From Uloborus plumipes (lineage: Eukaryota > Arthropoda > Arachnida > Araneae > Uloboridae), in contig JAXGGA010002356.1 in assembly GCA_038373865.1 (NCBI GenBank), positions 1 through 64,000 on the forward strand: a stretch of 64,000 nucleotides of DNA, read 5' to 3'. The notes below the pieces were generated by a model, which worked only from the letters and a program-made list of their open reading frames with translations, did not search any database and was not told where the DNA came from. Made by a program: the position numbers and the translations under genes. Of this stretch, positions 11,151 through 22,011 are shown in pieces. Numbering within the stretch: the stretch's first letter is position 1; each line of letters begins with the position of its first letter.

Positions 11151-11881
11151 TTTTTCTCCTTGTGAAATACTAATGTACTACTCTGCACAGAGAGAATTTC
11201 CAAAGAAGTGGGAAGAAAAACAGTTCAAACTCATTTAAGAAAACTGATTGGGCTTGTCGAAGACAAATGACATTCAACATTTATGAGTTTCTCACCCAAA
11301 CGGCAAATGATCATGTCTTCATGATTGCCTCTCCCTCCTCCCGTGACGTGACAGCAGTCACGTCACACCGAGTGCGGCCACTCCCTTTATAGCTCGAAAC
11401 AGTGACTTGTTGTTTACTTTCTCGTCGCCAAGAATTCGATGAGTTCAAGGTTTGCTTCCGAAGAACCGAGTTAATTCGGGCAAGGATTTTACCCAGCTCT
11501 GCTCAAAGTGAGGGCCCAGAGAATTTGAAAACACGAAAATATTTCTTAATGTCATTCTTTCCATCAAGAATGTCACTGACCTTTGACTGACCTTTATGCC
11601 TGCCTTCGTTGCTTACGTAACTGGCTGCCTACGAAGTAATGGTGTCACACCGTTTTGTCTCTCTGAAAGGAAGAAAGAGCGTGCAAGCCTTGTTAATTTT
11701 TGGAGAGAAACCCTTACGAACCGAAGAGAGCTCTTTGGTTATTCTTCAGACGTCAGGCGTCATAGGGTGCATCAGCAAAGTTGTGAAATATGCATTTTTG
11801 ACCGATCAGTTTTTTTGCCAACAAGAGGTTTCGTAACCTCACAGCTTCAAAATTTGTCATTCCTAGAGAAACATTCAAAAT
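11151..11881. other. Moderately GC-rich unassigned region
   Basis: This stretch is more GC-rich than most of the window and holds forward frames at 11402-11590 and 11596-11913, none of recognisable family. It contains a 10-bp perfect palindrome at 11343-11366 and a TATA-like word TTTATAG near 11386. It could be a promoter or first-exon region, but nothing downstream confirms that. Confidence 0.35.
11343..11366. promoter_or_regulatory. Inverted CRE-like palindrome
   Basis: GTGACGTGAC, spacer AGCA, then GTCACGTCAC: perfect 10-base arms. Each arm contains TGACGTGA/TCACGTCA, close to the cAMP-response-element consensus TGACGTCA. A TATA-like word lies about 20 bases downstream. A bZIP binding site is a reasonable guess, but a MITE remnant is equally possible. 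Confidence 0.35.
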
Positions 11882-12391
11882 TTAACCCATTAATGCCTAG
11901 TTTCCCTTTTTAGGGACGGTGCAGAAAAGGGTCTGAATTTCCCCAAAATGAACATTTCAACTAAATAATAGTGTTCAATGAGTTCCTTGGTATTGTTTCA
12001 ATTCATTATTAACAGATTGCAGTACATAATCATCGTAAAGTGTGTTCCGTAGCAGTTTTAATATGATTTTTATCAAATATGACATCGTTCACAATCCGAA
12101 GAAAAAAAGCTAAGTTTTCAAAGTTATTCCCAGCTTCCCAGTTTGATTTTATTTCTTCTTATAAAATGTGTTTTTGAATATTATATCGTAGGCAGAAAAA
12201 AATTGTCGTAAAAAAAGTATGTACCCTCTGGGGTCTATCGTAACTTTGAAGAGACGATTTTTCTTTCCTTAATAAAAAATTCTTTTTTACATAATATTTT
12301 TTTTTAATTATTTTTTCTGTCCATTAAACACTGTTTGTAATCAGTATACAAAATATCTTAGGAAAAAAAATGTCAGGCATTAATGGGTTAA
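11882..12391. mobile_element. TTAA-flanked piggyBac-like MITE, family 1, copy b
   Basis: TTAA at 11882-11885 and 12388-12391 encloses ends CCCATTAATGCCTAG and GTCAGGCATTAATGGG, a near-perfect inverted repeat. The body is a colinear relative of 3062-3589 with small indels. The short frame running through its left end at 11596-11913 is therefore partly repeat. Confidence 0.88.
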
Positions 12392-12841
12392 AAAGAAAGT
12401 AAATATTTCGAACTGTTAACATTATCAAATATCTATTTTTTAATTTTTTTTCTCTTTTTCTGATCGTGTTATACAAAGTTATTTCGATATTCCTCTAGAA
12501 AAACTATTATTTATTTATTTTTTCAAATTTTCGCTAGGAAGAGAAACTAAGAAAAAGAAGCAGATTAGATATCTGACTTTGGTTAATATGCCCCCAAAGA
12601 AAATGATTCCGTAAAAGGCTAACGCAGATCTTTTCGGGTGAACTACATTTCTCAGGTCATAAAGATCAGAAAACACACATTCATGAATTGGATAACGATT
12701 AGAAAGATTGTGTTTCAAAAATGTTGAAGACAGCATTGTTTTTGAGAAGAAGGATCTAAGCGATACTCCAGAAAAGTGCTATTTGGCGTCCTGAATTTTT
12801 CAATTTTTCAACTAAGGTCAGAAAATTGACTGAACCATTGT

Positions 12842-13438
12842 TTAACCCCTTCAAACCCGGTGTCCGGTGTACCGGACATAAGCTTCTAACAGCTGTAAAT
12901 CATTTAATAATTGAATAAATTACATGATTTTTTTGGTAATTGACTCTTGACAATTATTATTACCTGTGCATATATACTCTGCTTATTATTACACTATACT
13001 CTGCTCATTATACTCTGCTTATTATTACATGTGCAAAAATTTCTCGTTTAGGGATTATAATTAACATCATTCCCAAACATGGATTGGAAAATTAGGTTAG
13101 GCTTGTTTCTCAAACTGTGGATTCTCGTCGCAAAGGCAACCCTTTTTCTTTTTCCTGATTACTTAAAAAGTAAAAAATCGTCTCATTATCAATTCAAATG
13201 CTTATATTATGTTTCATTATTGTTAGAAGAACATTTTACGATAAGGTTTGCATGGTGTTTCATTTTTTTTTTTTGCTAATATATGTATTTCAATATATAT
13301 ATATATATGTCTGGAAAATTGGACAAATCATCTCTTTTAATTTTTCACTTATAAACTTAAAATTTTGTTTGTAAGATACTCTTAGCGAAAGAAAACAATT
13401 TCGGTTGTTTATTTCATGATTCCGACTGAAGGGGTTAA
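12842..13438. mobile_element. TTAA-flanked piggyBac-like MITE, family 2
   Basis: TTAA at 12842-12845 and 13435-13438 encloses ends CCCCTTCAAACC and GACTGAAGGGG. The left end also has a small palindrome, GGTGTCCGGTGTACCGGACA. No other copy is in the window. Frames at 13079-13279 and 13290-13571 are AT-rich chance frames inside the element. Confidence 0.75.
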
Positions 13439-14126
13439 CAGCTTGAAATGAAGTTGATAAGAAAAAAGAGTTATTTACGGTTGTAAAACTTTTCGGGAAG
13501 ATATATCCATTGAGAAAGGAGAAAAAGTGATGGGAGCATTCTTCAAACACAGATCCCAAATCACGTGACATATTTCAAAGTAAAGTATCGGAGAAGAAGT
13601 CTGGCGTCTTTCAATATTTTCACTTAAAGCTTGCTTCCCATTCGCCGAAGTAGAACCATGTGACTTGTGATCTTTGTTTCAGCTTTTCCTGAGCCAATGA
13701 TTGGACTTGTTCCCTCCAGTAACTAATTCCTGCTGGTAGGGATCCACCAAATTTTAAGACCTTTGATATTTTTTATAAACGTTGAAGGCTTCTTTAGAAC
13801 AGTGGCAGGATTATAATTAGTTGTTTTCAAGCCTGTTTTCATGCAATCGCTGTTCGTTATAAGTCTTTTGAGAATGATTTGTACCTGAATTTCAGTCAAG
13901 GCTCAATATATAATTTCAGTGGCTCAAGGTACAAAGCGGTTTCATACTTTGAGTCATTTTACATAGCATCATAAAATTACTAATATTTTTTTCAAAATCG
14001 CTGATTTTGATTTCAAAAATTTTGAGTGGACCAAATGATAGCCATTGAAGGTATAGCCGTCCTACAATAAAAATATTATAAGTAATCAGGATTTTAGAAA
14101 TTGATTTCCGAAGCTGGTGTCAAGTA
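13439..14126. other. Unassigned spacer
   Basis: AT-rich DNA with no recognisable gene, repeat end or RNA. Confidence 0.4.
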
Positions 14127-14422
14127 CGCTGCAAAAATAAATAGTTGTTTTTATATTATAATGCTGGAAGCAGAGGTTTATACAGTAATAAGTTGTGAAA
14201 TTGCTAATTTTACAGTTTATTACCACAAAATAAGCTGCATTATAGTGTAAAAACAACAGAATAATACCGGTAGCACAGGTTCCAGTTTAAAACTGTAAAA
14301 CGCACAGTAATAAACTAAAATTAGCAATTTTACAGTTAATTAGTGTGAGATTAGCTATTTTTAGTTTATTACTACAAAATTAGCTGAATTATACTGTAAA
14401 CACAATAGTTTATTTTTTAGTG
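14127..14422. mobile_element. TACAG-rich MITE, copy B (short)
   Basis: It begins CGCTGCAAAAATAAATAG and ends TTTATTTTTTAGTG, with the subterminal TTATAATGCTGGAAGCAGAGG block and internal TTTTACAGTTTATTAC words of the family. It is shorter than copy A because fewer internal units remain. Confidence 0.75.
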
Positions 14423-15779
14423 TGCACCGCCTTATATGCAACTGCTGAAGTATGCATCACACCTCAAGTACAATTGCAAACAGATTTGAAACTTTTCATT
14501 GAAAATAAAATCAGTGTTTTGTGTTATTTCGCAAATATTTTATCTACCAGTTTGAAAATTTTAACTTTATCATCATTTTTAGAATGCATTAAGGGCTCAT
14601 TAATGCATTTTCTTTCTCATATATATAACCAAGAAACAAGATCTTTATCATCACTTCAAAATATCTTACGCGAAATCCTTATAAGAAAGCTTTTAAACTC
14701 ATTCAGTATGAAAGTAACTTTTGCACTAAATTTTGACCAAATATCAGCTCCTAAATTTTTATCTGTTGTAAGATCATGTTTCCTGCATCATACTATACGG
14801 TTCTAGATTTTTAAAATAAATAAAAATGTATAATGGCCTGTAAAAGTTCACAGTAATTAAGTACAAATTTTTGCATACGGAATAATAAAATAAGAGGAAG
14901 AATACGGGTTGAAAACTTTCCTTCAAAAGAAAATTCCAAACTAAAAAAACATAAATTTTACTTTGCACGAAACTTCCGGAAATATAAATCTGAAACCTCT
15001 TTTGATAGTTCTACTTTTTGCTGTCGGAACTTGTCTTTTTTACAGAATGAATTTAAAAAAATGAAATGCAAAAACACAAAAAGAAACACTTAACGTTTAC
15101 GTATGACAACAATTCATGAAAGAAACGTATGTTAACTCAATGTATGCAGTATGTTGCCACAAAACCGTTAAAAAGTTATTATTACTGACATCTCATAAAA
15201 TGGTTCCTTTCTTTCCGACAACTTTGTTTCATTGGATCAGTGAAACGCTTAACGAATCTAGAATAACAATGCGAAGGCCTAATTTTCATTTACTTCTGGA
15301 TAATAAATTCTCAGTACAAACAAGAGCAAAATGAAAAGTTTTTATGATGGTGAAGCTTTCAGAGGAATGGAGTGTTGCCGTGGAAATTTTTAAATTCTGC
15401 GGATGAAGTCTCGAACCACAAAACCTATTTCATAAATTTCTGTACTTTGCTGCCAGACACAAACAAACCGCTTACGAAGAGTTGAGTTGTTTTAACCGAA
15501 ATAAAATGAGAGCAAGGTCATGAAGATCGTTCTTCCTGAAAATCTTTCAAACCCACGAATGATGGGGAAGTCAAGTGAAATAATTCGCAACTCCAACGAA
15601 ATATAGGTGGCGCTGCGACCACTGTCTATGAGAGGTAAAACAAATGCATGCCGTTTTGCTCTTATTGCTTCTAAGCCAAATGGGTTTGTGATATTTTATC
15701 GTATGAATTCTTTTTTTGCCCTTTATTCTTTTAAAATGAAAAAGCATTACAAACTACATATGTTTTAACCAAGACTAAA
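14423..15779. other. AT-rich region without recognised features
   Basis: The longest frame is 128 residues on the plus strand (14420-14806), starting inside the end of the preceding MITE. Its composition is that of random AT-rich DNA (Leu, Ile, Ser, Phe rich) and no domain is recognised. Confidence 0.4.
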
Positions 15780-15955
15780 GCAGGAATTCAGGTGAAACAC
15801 CATTGCAATCGCTTCGAGGCGATCGCAAATTGCAATCGCTACTAGAAGTCGAATTACATTAGAATCGCATCTCGTTGCGATTGTAACTTATCCAAGTTTG
15901 GGAATTTGCGATTGCATTGTTAAGTTGCGATCGTCCGTGTTTTACTTAAATTCCT
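15780..15955 (-). mobile_element. GGCAGG-ended MITE, copy inverted relative to its neighbour
   Basis: Starts GCAGGAATTCAGGTGAAAC and ends GTTTTACTTAAATTCCTG. It is the reverse complement of the adjoining copy at 15962-16150, separated by only about six bases, so the pair forms a palindrome of about 370 bp. Confidence 0.82.
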
Positions 15956-15961
15956 GTTTAA

Positions 15962-16150
15962 GGCAGGACTTCAAGTAAAACACGGACGATCGCAACTCAC
16001 CAATGCAATCGCAAGTTCCCAAATTTGGATTCAAGTGAAACGTTGCAATCGCTGTGAGATGCGATTCTAATGTAATTTAACTTTCAGTAGCGATTGCAAT
16101 TTGCGATCGCCTCGAAGCGATTGCAATGGTGTTTCACTTGAATTCCTGCC
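15962..16150 (+). mobile_element. GGCAGG-ended MITE, second half of inverted dimer
   Basis: Starts GGCAGGACTTCAAGTAAAAC and ends GTTTCACTTGAATTCCTGCC. It carries the family words GGACGATCGCAACTCACC and GCGATCGCCTCGAAGCGATT. See 15780-15955 for the other arm. Confidence 0.85.
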
Positions 16151-17114
16151 TACCTTGTTTCAATCCGCAAAACATACAGGAAGAATGCACTGTTTTACGT
16201 TTGGACGGAATTTTGCAAATCCCGCAAGGGGGTGTGCAATTGAGCTGTGGAGTTGCGCATTCTAAAATGCTTCAAATTGTTACTTCAAAAAGTTTCTAAA
16301 ATCACCAGTCGGCAGGGGCGGCAAATAAGGGGGCAAGAGGGGGCGGTCGCACCCCCAAATATTTTTTACAGAATGTTAACAACTTAAATTCAATTTTTGT
16401 GCAATACAAATCAATGATCACGTTCAAAAGGAACTAAAATAGCTTGTTCATGTTCAACAAAAATTGATAAAGATCATCCTTAAACATATTCTCGAGATTA
16501 TTTCTAGTAAGAGAGGAATCTGGAAAAAAAAAATGCTCTGAAACAAGTATAACGGAACAAGAAAGGATTTTCAACCTTAGCTGTTTGGACAATAGCACAA
16601 GACACTGGGAATCGATGGAAAAAAACTTTTTTTTTTTTTTTTGACTCCAAACATTGCAGATTGTAACATGACTGAAAGTTAAAAACTAATTACTTATCAA
16701 GGCATTTTGTGTGATAACTAATTACAAAATAATTTTTCGCTTTGGTCGTAAAAATTTAAATTGTTTCGTAACTCCAATTTTTCTAAATAAAAAATTCATT
16801 TTCAGATGATTTTCTTTTCAGCAATATGTATGTTGCTCCATACTGAGGTACTTCATATTTAAGAAACTCGCTCCCTCAAACGAAATGCTGACATGCCGCT
16901 TCTGCCAGTCGGGATAGAAGGCTTCAAATTGAACCATAAACTAATTTTAATTCTAAACAGTTCGAAACTCGATTCTTTGAATTGCGTTTACAATAGTGCT
17001 TCTTCTTTTTCCTATAAGTGGAATGCTCTTAATGTTCGTTTTCTTCGTGTAGTTCCTGATTTTTCTTCCATAATATTACTCATTCGCAAAGTTCTAAAGA
17101 AAATGAAAATTATT
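16151..17114. other. Unassigned region with hAT-like end fragment
   Basis: No gene recognised. At about 16314-16365 the words CAGGGGCGGCAAATAAGGGG and GGGGGCGGTCGCACCCCC resemble the CAGGGGCGG terminus of certain hAT elements, but no partner end was found. A forward frame at 16893-17213 has no recognisable domain and runs into the next MITE. Confidence 0.4.
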
Positions 17115-17328
17115 TTAACCCTTTTAGCGGCATGTATTCTACTTTATGACCTGTTAATAATTTATTTTTGCCCTCCAACTATAATTAACTTTGATATTTT
17201 GAAATCAACTTGAATTGAATAATTAAGCTCCTAATTTTATTGTTTTTACCCCAAAACTCTTGACGATTAATTCACCCAGTGAAATATCTGAAAGCGGAAT
17301 TTCACATCACGACCGCTTAAAGGGTTAA
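17115..17328. mobile_element. TTAA-flanked piggyBac-like MITE, family 3
   Basis: TTAA at 17115-17118 and 17325-17328 encloses 206 bases with ends CCCTTTTAGCGG and CCGCTTAAAGGG. The short inverted repeat has a one-base offset. No coding capacity. Confidence 0.8.
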
Positions 17329-17571
17329 ATAGCTTGTATTGTCCTCAAAAAATACTTTATAAGTTAACATTAGGCTTTGTGCATGAATGTTCAATTTTCA
17401 TATCATTTTTAGAATGAAGTCTTTTGCGGTATTTATTTCTGTTGACAAAGTTTAGAACCAAGCTTCAACAAATTGTACTATATAGATGCAAATAGTCAAA
17501 TGGTGAGTTAATAATATCGTTCCAATAAAATTTTCCATACCTTTTTTATAAACGAAAATTATTTTAAAAAG

Positions 17572-17832
17572 AAAGAACTTTCAAAATCCTCAATTGTGAA
17601 ACACTGTTGGGACACAGGCTATAGATTTGTTTTCTCCGAAGCTAAAATTACTTGCAGACCTTCAACTGTTGGTGAATTAGATTTCTTAGAAACCTTTCAT
17701 GTTCACAAAAATTTAAGTAATATTTGTAACGAATCCTTTGCAGTTCCACACATCTCGCCAATTTTACTTCATGCTTTTAAATTTTCTGACAACGCAACGC
17801 CAAATCCGGGCTCGGCACACACTGACACCTGA
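17572..17832 (+). pseudogene. Penelope-like retroelement, C-terminal endonuclease fragment
   Basis: The frame reads on from before the GTG at 17596 (SKSSIVKHCWDTGY...) to a stop at 17830-17832. The order of motifs, a conserved His-Cys-Trp-Asp-Thr-Gly block, a hydrophobic Arg-Pro-Ser-Thr stretch, an acidic LDFLETFHVHKN helix with the family Glu, then NICN and PHISPILL, is what I recognise as the tail of the GIY-YIG endonuclease domain of Penelope-like reverse transcriptases. The GIY-YIG motif itself and the whole reverse transcriptase, several hundred codons, are missing upstream, so this is a 5'-truncated dead copy. It is followed by about 65 bases of 3' region and a hammerhead-like motif, which agrees with the assignment. 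The family call is from memory and unaligned. Confidence 0.7.
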
Positions 17833-18051
17833 TTGGCCTAGCTTTTGCTTCTTCCCTATTTAAACTCTCCCGATACTTTGGTTCTTTCCATTTCTTGCTT
17901 GGCACTGAAGAAGGAGGCTTTATGCCTTTGAAACATGTTTGCCAATTTTAATTCGACCCATTTGTGCTTTCAGACGTTGTTTTTCGATTTTTACTTTTTT
18001 TTCAATACTTGTCCTGATATAATTGGAATGCCGTATATTCCAAAAAGACTG
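17833..18051 (+). other. 3' region of the Penelope-like remnant
   Basis: Non-coding sequence between the stop codon and the start of the foldback element at 18052. It contains the hammerhead-like fold at 17899-17945 and a T-rich tail. Its right limit cannot be fixed because the next element starts at once, so the retroelement end may have been cut by that insertion. Confidence 0.5.
17899..17945 (+). ncRNA. Hammerhead-ribozyme-like motif (minimal, short stem III)
   Basis: All core parts appear in order. Stem I strand TTGGCA (17899-17904), core CTGAAGA (17905-17911, fits CUGANGA), stem II region 17912-17929 with AGGC/GCCT closing a TTTAT loop, core GAA (17930-17932), tiny stem III A-C/G-T around an AT loop (17933-17938), cleavage-type base T17939, then TGCCAA (17940-17945) pairing all six bases of stem I. 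Penelope-like elements are known to carry minimal hammerheads with very short stem III in their terminal repeats, which is exactly this context. Weak points: stem II has wobble or bulged pairs at its base, next to the core, so activity may be low or lost. Confidence 0.68.
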
Positions 18052-20645
18052 TACACTAGGGTAAAGCGAAAAACAAAAATTTTGGAATTTTTTTCCGTAA
18101 TACACGGCAAAAGCTGTGCATGCGTAAGTACAAAACACATGTAAAATATTATCAAGTTTGAACAACTCCTTTAGGGTCCTACCAGGGCTTAAAGTTCTCT
18201 AAAAATACGAAAAAATGCCAGTTTTCCAAAATTTTTTGGAAAATATAAATAATCACCAGTTTTGTTCTATAACCATTAAAATGCTTCCTTTTAACACTCT
18301 TTTCATGCATCTTCAAAATTATTTACATTCTAGTCAGTATTAAGTTCGTACATAAACCGTAAAGTTCCGTGAAATTAACCAAAAATTGACTTTTTTTACT
18401 ATTTTTTTCACATAGCAACAATTCTTTTGTAATCCAGATACTATTTTTTGCAATGAATGGGCAAAATGCAGCTTTTAGTTGTAAATGCAATTATATTTCG
18501 TTACCATAACAGCCCAGAACGCACCACAAGGAGGTAGCTGCATTTCGGGTGTCATTCTGCCTTTCCCATCCACCCAGTCACGTTGTTTATATATTTTCAA
18601 CACATTTATACGGATGCAATTACTATCTGATGTTAAACAGGTTTCTCCTTTTGAATCAAAGTTTGAAGTTTGACTCATGACTCAGTTTTTACATTACCGA
18701 TTGCGAGCATAAAGTTTGTCATTTAAATTCATATCTTGTCTCTTCCTTCAGTAGCCGTCTCACTAATCAATTTTGAACCCTTAAAACAGTCGGAGTATAG
18801 AAGAGGTATACTTATTGAATCACTGATAAAGTACAACTTGTTTTTGAACAGTTGTCTTATTAACGTTGCAAGAACTCGGTGGAAGATTCCAAAGCTTTAA
18901 AAACGGATAAAAGTACTTGATGGACATTGTCAATGTAATGCAAAAAGAAAAAAAGTCACCTTGATCTCACAGCAAAAATTGGAGACCTTTCAGTCATTAG
19001 CTTGCATTAATTCGAGCTAACAGAGTTATGAAGCTGTTGATTCTCAAGCTGAGTTTCTAATGAGATAAAGATACTCGTCAGTTATATCATTAAAAAACAC
19101 GCTTCTGTATAGCTCAAGAAATTAGAAATTTAAAAAAAAGAAAGAAAATTTCCATGGAGCTGTAATCATCTTAAAAATTAAACGTTCTATAAAAGTTTAA
19201 AACCATAAAAATAAATTGATTGGTCAACGCGTGTTTACTTTCCTCCCATTAATGATGTCAATTGAAAAAATCTCATAATTTGAACTTTCAAAACTTAATA
19301 TTGGTCATAAAAGTTCTCATTTAGTTATCAAAGTGTTTTCTGATGTTGTATGCCTTTCGTAACCCAACTCCTTTGCAGTTTGACTATAGTCCACTGCCAT
19401 GGTCAAAAACAAGTTCTCAAAATTAACAAAGCAGGCATTTCTTCGAATCAGCGGATCCCCGAAGAAGAGAAGATCATCTGTTAAAGGAATTATAGATTGC
19501 GTAACTTTCATTATACAAACAATTCCATGTTTCACGGAAATATTCTTTCTTTTTTTTTAATTTCTAATTTCTTGAACCATCATTATTTAAAGATATAACT
19601 GACGAGTATCTTCATCTCATTAGAAATTCATCTTGAAAATTAACAGATTCATAACTCTGTTAGCACGAATTAACAAACGAAAATGACTGAAAGGTCTCCA
19701 ATTTTTGATAGTGAGAACAGGGTCACTTTTTTCTTTCTGTATTACATTGACAATGTCCGTCAAGTACTTTTCCTCTTTTTAAAATCCGTTTTTAAAGCTT
19801 CGATGTCTTCCACCGAGTTCAACGTTAATAAGTTAACTTTTAAAAAACAAGTTGCACTTTATCAGTGATTCATTAAGTATACCTCTTCTACACTCCGACT
19901 GTTTTAAGGGTTTGAAACTGGTTAGTGAGACGGTAGACTGCTATTGAAGGAAAAGACAAGATATGAATTTAAATGAAAAACTTTATGGCTCGCAATCATC
20001 AATGCCAAAACTGAGTCATGAGTCAAACTTCAAACTTTGATTCAAAAGTAGAAACCTGTTTAACATCAGATAGTAATTGCATCTGTATAAATGTGTTGAA
20101 TATTTGTAAACAACGTGGCTGGGTGGATGGAAAATTCAGAATGACACCCAAAATGCAGCTACCTCCTTGTGGTGCGTTCTGGGCTGTTAATGTAACGAAA
20201 TATACTTGCATTTACAACTAAAAACCGCATTTTGCCCATTCATTGTAAAAAAATAGAATCTGAATGACAAAAGAAGAATTATTGCTATGTGCAAAAAATG
20301 GTAAAAAAAGTCAATTTTTGGTTAATTTCACGGAACTTTACGGTTTATGTACGAACTTAATACTGAATAGAATGTAAATAATTTTGAAGATGCATGAAAA
20401 GAGTGTTAAAAGGAAGCATTTTAATGGTTATAGAACAAAAATGGTGATTTTATATTTTCCAAAAAACTTCTAAAAATTGACATTTTTTCGTATTTTTAGA
20501 GAAATTCAAGCCCTGGTAGGCCCCTAGAGGAGTTGTTCAAACTTGATAACATTTTACATATGTTTTGTACTTACGCATGCACAGCTTTTGCCGTGTATTA
20601 CGGAAAAAAATTCCAAAATTTTTGTTTTTGCTCCACCCTAATGTA
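18052..20645. mobile_element. 2.6-kb foldback element with about 1.1-kb arms
   Basis: TA at 18052-18053 and 20644-20645 flanks an element starting CACTAGGGTAAAGC and ending GCTCCACCCTAATG. The left arm (18054 to about 19150) is complementary to the right arm (about 19545 to 20643) almost throughout. Over 18475-18678 versus 20018-20221 I count 13 differences in 204 bases, about 94% identity. A 67-residue frame in each arm is the same sequence read from the two strands; 11 of the 13 changes alter the residue, so it is not under protein constraint. TA duplication suggests a Tc1/mariner-type mobiliser. Transcription through it would give a 1-kb RNA hairpin. Confidence 0.88.
19151..19544. other. 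Single-copy loop of the large foldback element
   Basis: About 390 bases with no complement in the arms. A reverse frame covers 19317-19535 (72 residues, open further upstream) with fairly even amino-acid composition, which could be a captured gene fragment or transposase remnant. I recognise no family. Confidence 0.45.
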
Positions 20646-21100
20646 CACTAAGAGCGTTATTTCACTTTTATGCATGAGAAATGTCTATAGAAAAGTGAAA
20701 TTTCTTATCCCAGGTTCACAGCAACCATAAAGAAGTGTTTTCAATTATTATTATTATTCCTATTCATTTGTCACTTTCTAACGAACAAGATAACAGGCAT
20801 TTCACAGTGCGAAATAATTTTTATTCATGTGGAGATTTAATATCAGTTCTAAAACATTAATGCCAACCATCCCCTGTTATTCATCAGAATTAGTCGTTCA
20901 TGGAAAGTCCAGAAAGCAAAAAAAATAAAAAAAAGGTATCTAAATCAGATTTTTGCACTGTTTCAACAAGTATCCCATTTCGAAACCAAGTTTCATTTTT
21001 GCTTGACTTCATACTTTAATATATTTTTTTTTTGCATAATTAAAACTAACTAAAAGCATTTTATATCATTACTATCCTACAGTTTTTTACACGCAGTCTT
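20646..21100. other. Unassigned spacer
   Basis: AT-rich, no feature recognised. Confidence 0.4.
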
Positions 21101-21159
21101 GACTGCAAAAAAAAAAACTGTTGTTTTTACAGTAAAATACTGGCAGCCGAGTTTCCAGT

Positions 21160-21398
21160 TTAACCCTTTAACGGGCACAAGCTGTTTTCTCCAAAGTTCA
21201 CATTTTGCATTATAATTAGAAAAATGAAGCTCATTTATGAACAAAAAAATTTTTAGTTTGTCTGATGGAACAACATGAAACATGGAGCAGCTCACAATGG
21301 AACATTACATGTTATACCTTAAACTTTTGTGCGTCTCTAGTGCGTTTTAAGTTCTAGTGTGGTGGTAAGATATTTACCACCGCCTTAAAAAGGGTTAA
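21160..21398. mobile_element. TTAA-flanked piggyBac-like MITE, family 4, nested
   Basis: TTAA at 21160-21163 and 21395-21398 encloses 231 bases with ends CCCTTTAACGGGC and CCTTAAAAAGGG. It interrupts the TACAG element exactly at a TTAA within the sequence CCAGTTTAAAACTG found intact in other copies, so one TTAA is the restored target. Confidence 0.85.
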
Positions 21399-21425
21399 AA
21401 CTGTACAATGCACAGCAATACAAGC

Positions 21426-22011
21426 TACAGTGAACTCTCACTTATGCGCCGGCCCAAGGGACCAACAGAAAAAGGCGCATAAATGAGAGAGACGTATAAG
21501 TGAACAAGCCTATTTAAAGGACTAAAAAGCAAAAATAGTTTCTGATGAGAGAATGAATAAGAATGTTTCTATAGAAGAGGGACACATATTACTACCACGG
21601 TTTGGCAATTACTGTAACGTAACTACAATGACAAAGATAAAACAAAAATTGTAGCATACCTAATTACAAACTGTTCCTTTATTTAAAACGATCCATAATA
21701 GGTAATTGTCTCGCTCAGGACTCAAGTTTTCATGCGGAAAAAACGCCTTCCGTGAGCAATAAAGTAATAAAGGCGAAAGATTAAAGAAGAAAGTGAAGAA
21801 AAATGCTTATTTTTTTAAAGAAAATAAATATTTGTTTGTTTTCATTATGGGGAAAATTCGGCGCATAAGTGAAATATTTATCTTTAGAGCGACGCATAAA
21901 AGAATGATACTGTCATTATTTTGCTATGGAATGTGCTTGGACCAGTAAAAATCGTCGTATAAGTGAAAAAGGCGCATAAACGAGGCGGCGTATAAGTGAG
22001 AGTTCACTGTA
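21426..22011. mobile_element. Pogo/Tigger-like MITE, copy 2, nested
   Basis: Flanked by TA. Element 21428-22009 with ends CAGTGAACTCTCACTTATGC and GCGTATAAGTGAGAGTTCAC, 582 bp. It is better preserved at its left end than the copy at 8533-9090 and matches it along the whole length, including ATGCGGAAAAAACGCCTTCC. Confidence 0.9.

Noticed and set aside
14420..14806. 128-residue forward frame
   Set aside because: It starts in the end of a TACAG MITE and has the composition of random AT-rich sequence.
18475..20221. Two intact 67-residue frames (18475-18678 reverse, 20018-20221 forward) with nearly the same protein sequence
   Set aside because: They are the two arms of one palindrome. Eleven of 13 base differences change the residue, the opposite of what a conserved protein shows.
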